Notes under the pieces: generated by a model
Databases searched by the model: none
What the model saw: only the letters and a program-made list of their open reading frames with translations
What the model was told of the DNA's origin: nothing
Shown: one piece after another, positions 6,164 to 9,554 of the stretch
How positions within the stretch are numbered: position 1 is the stretch's first letter
How the letters are laid out: every line of letters starts with the position of its first letter
Program-made: the position numbers and the translations under genes
Assembly (NCBI GenBank): GCA_022706625.1
Contig: JAKJCD010000064.1
Span: forward strand, 1-9,554
Length of the DNA: 9,554 nucleotides
Direction: 5' to 3'
Source of the DNA: Bacillota bacterium
GTDB taxonomy: Bacteria > Bacillota > Clostridia > Peptostreptococcales > Anaerovoracaceae

Positions 6164-6412
6164 CAGATTTGGTTTTACATTCGGTCTTGATTTTGACTCA
6201 CGGCGGCCCCAGCACTCCGGAAATGTAAACCAAAACCCCTTCCAAGCCAGATTTGGTTTACATTCGGTCTTGATTCTGACTAATGGCGGGCGCTGGTCGC
6301 CGGAAATGTAAACCAAAACCTCTTCCAAGCCAGATTTGGTTTACATTTGATCTTGATTTTGACTCACGGCGGCCCCAGCCGCCCGTGCGCCGCCGGGAAT
6401 GTAAACCAAAAA
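6164..6412. repeat. Three tandem ~83 bp units bounded by TTTGGTTTACATT inverted arms
   Basis: Units begin with CAGATTTGG at 6164, 6248 and 6331 (steps of 84 and 83; the first arm has one extra T). In each, TTTGGTTTACATT (6168-6181, 6252-6264, 6335-6347) pairs with AATGTAAACCAAA (6222-6234, 6305-6317, 6398-6410) over 13 bp. Inside, a shared CTTGATTTTGACT-like stretch is followed by a GC-rich core that differs between units. In the third unit the core is about 10 nt longer and folds by itself (CACGGCGGC 6365-6373 with GCCGCCCGTG 6378-6387). No transposase, integrase or target duplication is seen. Function unknown. Confidence 0.88.
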
Positions 6413-6577
6413 CCCTGACAAAGACAAGACATGGGAAGGTTCCTGTTTTCTTGCCTGCTAAAAGGTAAACTTAACTTCATGTTTTTAATATTTTGTATAT
6501 TGCTGTCAATCATGGTGTATAAGGCATTATGAAATCAGGAAAACCAAGTATCTATTATTTTAAAGGAGGTTTTGGTG

Positions 6578-6922
6578 ATGAAAAGGATTATAGTAACAAA
6601 TAATAAAAAGGTAGAGGCCATGTATTCAGACAAGGTGGAAGTAATTTATCTGGATGGCTCCTCGGCATTGAAGGTGCTCGAAGAAGGAAAGCAGGTCGCA
6701 GAAGAAGGCGGACATCTGCTGCTGGATCCTACCAGGTATAAAGGGTATTACAGATCTTTGGCTTTTTTTAAAGACGAAGACAGGGTGATGCCGGAGGGGA
6801 AAAGCCTTTCTATGCTTGACCGGAGCATCGAAGAGGCAAAGGGCGCAAAAGAAAAGGAGCCGGTGCTGGCAGGTATATTCCAGAACAGAGATCTTGATGT
6901 GATAAAGAAGATTCTAAGCTGA
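6578..6922 (+). CDS. GrdX-like small protein
   Basis: A 114-residue soluble protein resembling GrdX, a protein of unknown biochemical function first named for its place in glycine reductase gene clusters. The similarity seen by eye is the opening KRIIVTNNKKVEAMY, then VEVIYLDGSSALKVL, GGHLLLDPTRYKGYYRSLAFFK and a helix with SMLDRSIEEAK. There is no signal peptide or membrane segment. The ATG at 6578 is chosen because it gives an 8 nt gap from AAAGGAGG (6562-6569); in-frame TTG 6572 and GTG 6575 are too close. No glycine reductase genes or selenocysteine context is visible nearby. The 165 nt upstream, after the repeat array, holds only weak promoter-like sequence (for example TTGTAT 6493, TATAAG 6518 with a 19 nt spacer). 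A terminator closes it as a single-gene unit. Confidence 0.65.
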   Translation: MKRIIVTNNKKVEAMYSDKVEVIYLDGSSALKVLEEGKQVAEEGGHLLLDPTRYKGYYRSLAFFKDEDRVMPEGKSLSMLDRSIEEAKGAKEKEPVLAGIFQNRDLDVIKKILS

Positions 6923-6964
6923 TCGAAAGGTTTGTGCCGCATCGTCAAAAAAGAAGAACATTAC

Positions 6965-7003
6965 ACAAGAAATCCCGCATGTCGGGATTTCTTGTCTTTA
7001 TAT
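6965..7003 (+). terminator. Intrinsic terminator after the GrdX-like gene
   Basis: ACAAGAAATCCCG (6965-6977) and CGGGATTTCTTGT (6983-6995) form a perfect 13 bp stem with a 5 nt loop, followed by CTTTATAT. The T-run is short but the stem is strong. Confidence 0.8.
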
Positions 7004-7083
7004 GTCAAGGCAGCTAAGCCGGCGATTCAATAAATTAATATAAAAACTGGAATCAATATGTTGCCGATTCGGTGGAATATTAG

Positions 7084-7106
7084 TATTGCAAGCATATAAT
7101 GCAATA
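7084..7106 (+). promoter_or_regulatory. TATAAT box within a TATTGCA/TGCAATA dyad
   Basis: TATTGCA (7084-7090) and TGCAATA (7100-7106) are perfect inverted arms 9 nt apart. A consensus -10 TATAAT (7095-7100) lies between them, with its last T in the right arm. No good -35 lies 17 nt upstream. If it is a promoter, the dyad could be an operator for the following small ORF. Confidence 0.3.
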
Positions 7107-7123
7107 TGGAGCAATGAAATAAT

Positions 7124-7375
7124 ATGAAACTGCATAGATATCTGGGCTGTATGTATGATTTATACTTTGAGGAGATCAATATCCGTTTTTTGGTCCATAA
7201 GTCTTTGATAGGGGAGGATACAAGAAACCTTCTGCTTTTTTATGTTATTACCGGGCACGCCCCCGGAGAGATCCGGGTGGACACGGAAAATAATATTATT
7301 CGTTTCACACCTGAAAAACACGGCGATAAAGATATCCCCGCAGATGATAAAGATTATTTATGGTTTGCTCTTTGA
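7124..7375 (+). CDS. Hypothetical small protein, 83 residues (doubtful)
   Basis: The protein is not recognised. It begins MKLHRYLGCMYDLYFEEINIRFL, has a hydrophobic segment around NLLLFYVITGHAPG, and ends in an acidic tail DIPADDKDYLWFAL. There is no signal peptide or clear transmembrane helix. The RBS is weak: GGAG at 7108-7111 is 12 nt from the ATG. It lies between the GrdX-like terminator and the lipoprotein promoter, behind a TATAAT box. It may be a real small gene or a chance frame. Confidence 0.35.
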   Translation: MKLHRYLGCMYDLYFEEINIRFLVHKSLIGEDTRNLLLFYVITGHAPGEIRVDTENNIIRFTPEKHGDKDIPADDKDYLWFAL

Positions 7376-7470
7376 TTCAAGCAAGTTCTTACAAGATGAA
7401 TAAGTAATGTAAATTGCTGATTCTATCACCGGAGGTTATGTTATACAGTAGTCGGATGTGGCGCTTTTTC

Positions 7471-7499
7471 TTGAATTACGCCGCCGTTTAGAGTATAAT
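7471..7499 (+). promoter_or_regulatory. Sigma-A promoter for the lipoprotein-ecfA unit
   Basis: TTGAAT (7471-7476), a 17 nt spacer and a perfect TATAAT (7494-7499). The predicted start near 7506 leaves a leader of about 130 nt before the lipoprotein ATG. It is the only strong promoter seen upstream of ecfA1 after the GrdX-like terminator. Confidence 0.75.
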
Positions 7500-7519
7500 T
7501 AAATATTATCAAAATCCAA

Positions 7520-7560
7520 TGACACTCCGGCAAGGCGGCGAGTACTCCCCCGGTCTGTCA
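7520..7560 (+). other. Hairpin in the lipoprotein leader
   Basis: TGACA (7520-7524) pairs with TGTCA (7556-7560) and CCGG (7527-7530) with CCGG (7550-7553), separated by a symmetric 2x2 mismatch. The loop contains the self-complementary GAGTACTC. It sits early in the predicted leader and has no T-run. No known riboswitch consensus was recognised. Confidence 0.3.
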
Positions 7561-7634
7561 GGCAGGATCGAAGCTGTAAGTTATCAGATCTTTGATTTGG
7601 CGAAGCAGAGCTTATTATTTAGGAGGGCTAACGG

Positions 7635-8537
7635 ATGCACAAAACCACAGCGATTTTTTTGATTGCGTTATTGGTAACTGTATCGCTGGCCGGCTGCGGT
7701 GAGAACAAGGAAAAAATGAAGACGGATTTCAATGATCTTATCGGCAGTACGGCCACCGCAGAAAATATCTGTGAAGCCGCAGAGTTTTTAAACGCAAATA
7801 TTACAAGGGCCGGAGAAGAAACCGCTACCGATATGGTCATTGCTTACCGGGATTACCTTTTAAATTATATAATCCAGAATAAAGACAAAACAACTATTCA
7901 AGAATTAAGTGTATATATAGATGGGGAAACAGATCAGATCAGCGAGGATAAGATAAAAAACAGCGAGCTTAAGACCTACTACGATCAAATCACGACAGGC
8001 TCGCTGATGGTGGTGATCTATGAGAAATTACCGGTATTGAAAGTAGACCATGCTAAACTTCTGGAAAGATACGGGAAATACATTTCCCATTCCGTGCAGG
8101 AACTCTATGGGTTAGAGGTTTTGCTTAACGAAAAACCCACCTCAGAAAATGCTGCTTTAACCGTAAGCTTTGAAGAGCTGATCAACAGGACATATGAGGC
8201 GGAGAAGCTGCTTAAAGATCATCATGAGGATTACCGGATAGCGGAAGATGCCTTATGGATATTTACATCTCATCTTAATATACTTCTTATGGGTACCACC
8301 AATTCTCCTGTTTTCGATTATACTACTAAAGTATTCTCCCCTGTGGCAAAGGATGCTTATCAGGGATTCATGCTGCAAGAGCCGGACTCTGTTTTATCCT
8401 GGGTTTTAAATGAATACTTCACTTACCTTTACAGTATTAACTACCAACTGGATTTTAACAACAGCGCCATGAGCAAAGTGTTCTTTGATACTTGCGACTG
8501 GCTGGTATCGGAAGCAGAAAAGAGGGTAAACAATTAG
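7635..8537 (+). CDS. Lipoprotein of unknown function
   Basis: A 300-residue protein with a classic lipoprotein signal: basic start MHK, hydrophobic core and lipobox LAGC. C21 is the predicted lipidated residue, so the mature protein would be anchored on the outer face of the membrane. The mature part is rich in charged residues and looks mostly helical; no known domain is recognised, and it lacks the obvious look of a solute-binding protein. The ATG at 7635 follows AGGAGGG and a sigma-A promoter with a leader of about 130 nt. Its TAG stop directly abuts the ecfA1 ATG, so the two are probably co-transcribed and translationally coupled. A role linked to the ECF transporter is possible but rests only on this arrangement. 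Confidence 0.85.
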   Translation: MHKTTAIFLIALLVTVSLAGCGENKEKMKTDFNDLIGSTATAENICEAAEFLNANITRAGEETATDMVIAYRDYLLNYIIQNKDKTTIQELSVYIDGETDQISEDKIKNSELKTYYDQITTGSLMVVIYEKLPVLKVDHAKLLERYGKYISHSVQELYGLEVLLNEKPTSENAALTVSFEELINRTYEAEKLLKDHHEDYRIAEDALWIFTSHLNILLMGTTNSPVFDYTTKVFSPVAKDAYQGFMLQEPDSVLSWVLNEYFTYLYSINYQLDFNNSAMSKVFFDTCDWLVSEAEKRVNN

Positions 8538-9386
8538 ATGGATCCGATCATTCACATGCTGGATCTTGTGTTTCAATATAAGAAGGATGATCTCACACCT
8601 GAAGAGCCTGCGGTGGATCATGTTACCCTCCGGATTGAGAGGGGCAGCTTTACAGCGATCATAGGCAGAAATGGGTCCGGTAAGTCCACCCTGGCAAAAA
8701 ACATCAACGGGCTGCTGATCCCTACAGAAGGGACCGTCTATGTCAAAGGCTTGGATACGGCTGATCCGGATAGGATTTGGGAGATACGCCAAACTGCGGG
8801 GATGGTGTTTCAAAATCCTGACAACCAGCTGGTATCGTCCATAGTTGAGGATGACGTGGCCTTCGGGCCCGAGAATCTGGGTGTCGAACCCGGTGAGATC
8901 AGAAAAAGGGTGGATGAATCCCTTTATGCGGTCAATATGTATGAGGAAAGGAAGAAAGCACCTCATTTACTCTCCGGAGGGCAGAAGCAGAGGGTCGCCA
9001 TTGCCGGGGTGGTAGCCATGCGTCCGGAATGCATCATCTTTGACGAACCAACTGCCATGCTTGACCCCCACGGCAGGAGGGAAGTAATGTGCATCATCCG
9101 GAAACTTCACAGGGAAGGGATCACCATTGTGCTGATCACGCATTTTATGGAAGAAGCCGCAGAGGCGGAGAGGGTCATCATTATGGATAAGGGTAAAGTC
9201 ATGATGGACGGTTCACCAAGGGAGGTCTTTGCAAGAACGGAAGAGATCAGGAGCCTGGATCTTGACGTGCCCTTTACGGTAGATTTGGCTGAACGGCTTC
9301 GCAGCAGAGGCTTCCCCGTCCCTGACGGGATCATTGAAGAAGAAGAAATGGCGGACTTTTTATGTCAATACAAGTCAAGAACCTGA
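8538..9386 (+). CDS. ecfA1: ECF transporter ATPase EcfA1
   Basis: A 282-residue ATPase of the energy-coupling factor module (EcfA1-EcfA2-EcfT), which powers uptake of vitamins and metals through exchangeable S subunits. Visible motifs are Walker A GRNGSGKST (43-51), Q-loop MVFQNPDNQLVSSIVEDDVAFG (Q92; the FQNPDNQ form is typical of EcfA1), signature LSGGQ (145-149), Walker B CIIFDEP (D169, E170), D-loop MLDP and switch histidine H202 (THFMEEA). The ATG at 8538 touches the lipoprotein stop (TAGATG). The only upstream RBS-like sequence is AGAGGG inside the lipoprotein end, consistent with coupling. ecfA2 starts within its last codons. Confidence 0.95.
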   Translation: MDPIIHMLDLVFQYKKDDLTPEEPAVDHVTLRIERGSFTAIIGRNGSGKSTLAKNINGLLIPTEGTVYVKGLDTADPDRIWEIRQTAGMVFQNPDNQLVSSIVEDDVAFGPENLGVEPGEIRKRVDESLYAVNMYEERKKAPHLLSGGQKQRVAIAGVVAMRPECIIFDEPTAMLDPHGRREVMCIIRKLHREGITIVLITHFMEEAAEAERVIIMDKGKVMMDGSPREVFARTEEIRSLDLDVPFTVDLAERLRSRGFPVPDGIIEEEEMADFLCQYKSRT

Positions 9387-9554
9387 CCCATATATACAGT
9401 GAAGGCATGCCCTATCAGACGATAGCGTTGGAGGATATTAGTTTTGAGATCGCAGATGGCAGCTTTGTAGGCATCATCGGGCACACCGGATCGGGAAAAT
9501 CTACTCTTATCCAGCATCTAAACGGTCTTTTAAAACCAAATTCCGGGACTATTC
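9362..9554 (+). CDS. ecfA2: ECF transporter ATPase EcfA2 (partial, 3' end outside window)
   Basis: The first 64 codons of the second ECF ATPase. MSIQVKNLTHIYSEGMPYQT, ALEDISFEIADGSFVGIIG and Walker A GHTGSGKST, followed by LIQHLNGLLKPNSGTI, are characteristic of EcfA2. The ATG at 9362 overlaps the ecfA1 end by 25 nt in another frame, indicating translational coupling. ecfT would be expected beyond the window edge. Confidence 0.93.
   Translation, partial: MSIQVKNLTHIYSEGMPYQTIALEDISFEIADGSFVGIIGHTGSGKSTLIQHLNGLLKPNSGTI

Noticed and set aside
5902..6412. CRISPR array
   Set aside because: Repeats alternate in orientation, spacers are not uniform unique segments between identical direct repeats, and no cas gene is present.
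6164..6412. Integron attC sites
   Set aside because: Conserved arms with variable cores recall attC, but the arm GTTTACATT does not match the GTTRRRY core, there is no gene between units, and no integrase is seen.
6101..6468. ORFs on both strands across the 83 bp repeats (6101-6328 minus, 6283-6468 plus)
   Set aside because: Their residues simply translate the inverted repeats. They lack RBSs, and the 83 bp period is not a multiple of 3.
6493..6523. Promoter for the GrdX-like gene (TTGTAT / TATAAG)
   Set aside because: The 19 nt spacer and weak -35 make it too poor to list as a feature; no better candidate was found.
7439..7492. 17-codon ORF beginning MLYSSRMWRF
   Set aside because: The GGAGG is only 2 nt from the ATG, and the frame overlaps the -35 of the lipoprotein promoter.
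7521..7590. 4.5S/SRP RNA or a known riboswitch in the lipoprotein leader
   Set aside because: A CAGGCAGGATCGAAGC stretch loosely resembles SRP domain IV, but the GGAAGGAAGCAGC core is absent. No riboswitch consensus could be matched.

Overview
This window looks like a chromosomal segment of a low-to-moderate-GC Firmicute of the class Clostridia. The evidence is the end of the spc/alpha ribosomal-protein cluster with strong AAGGAGG-type ribosome binding sites, a four-cysteine zinc-type S4 encoded inside the alpha cluster, sigma-A-like promoters, an orphan GrdX-like protein and the EcfA1-EcfA2 transporter ATPases nearby. No species can be named from the sequence alone.

Positions 1-4219 (+ strand) hold the translation/transcription block: probable tail of adk, then map, infA, rpmJ, rpsM, rpsK, rpsD, rpoA and rplQ, closed by an intrinsic terminator. 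The gaps are short except for 128 nt between rpmJ and rpsM, which can fold into a long interrupted hairpin and is a candidate leader for the alpha genes.

Positions 4254-5743 (- strand) hold a tRNA-Pro(CGG) with its own promoter and terminator, converging on the rplQ terminator. Upstream of it on the same strand is a 411-residue gene joining a MerR-type DNA-binding head, a four-cysteine zinc ribbon and a degenerate class I methyltransferase-like domain, also with its own promoter and a probable terminator.

Positions 5744-6577 hold no convincing gene. Two unrelated, very regular arrays of inverted repeats lie side by side here. The first has eight half-sites of an AAAAGCAACGGAT-like motif forming four hairpins, arranged as two copies offset by 124 bp. 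The second is three copies of a unit of about 83 bp bounded by TTTGGTTTACATT and its reverse complement, with a diverging GC-rich core. This is the least explained part of the window.

Positions 6578-8537 (+ strand) hold a small GrdX-like protein with a clean terminator, a doubtful 83-residue ORF, and a 300-residue lipoprotein of unknown function behind a good sigma-A promoter and a leader of about 130 nt.

Positions 8538-9554 hold ecfA1, directly abutting the lipoprotein stop codon, and the start of ecfA2, which overlaps ecfA1 by 25 nt. In many Clostridia and Bacilli the ecfA1-ecfA2-ecfT-truA genes follow rplQ directly, so the roughly 4.3 kb between rplQ and ecfA1 looks like an accessory insertion in an otherwise conserved neighbourhood.
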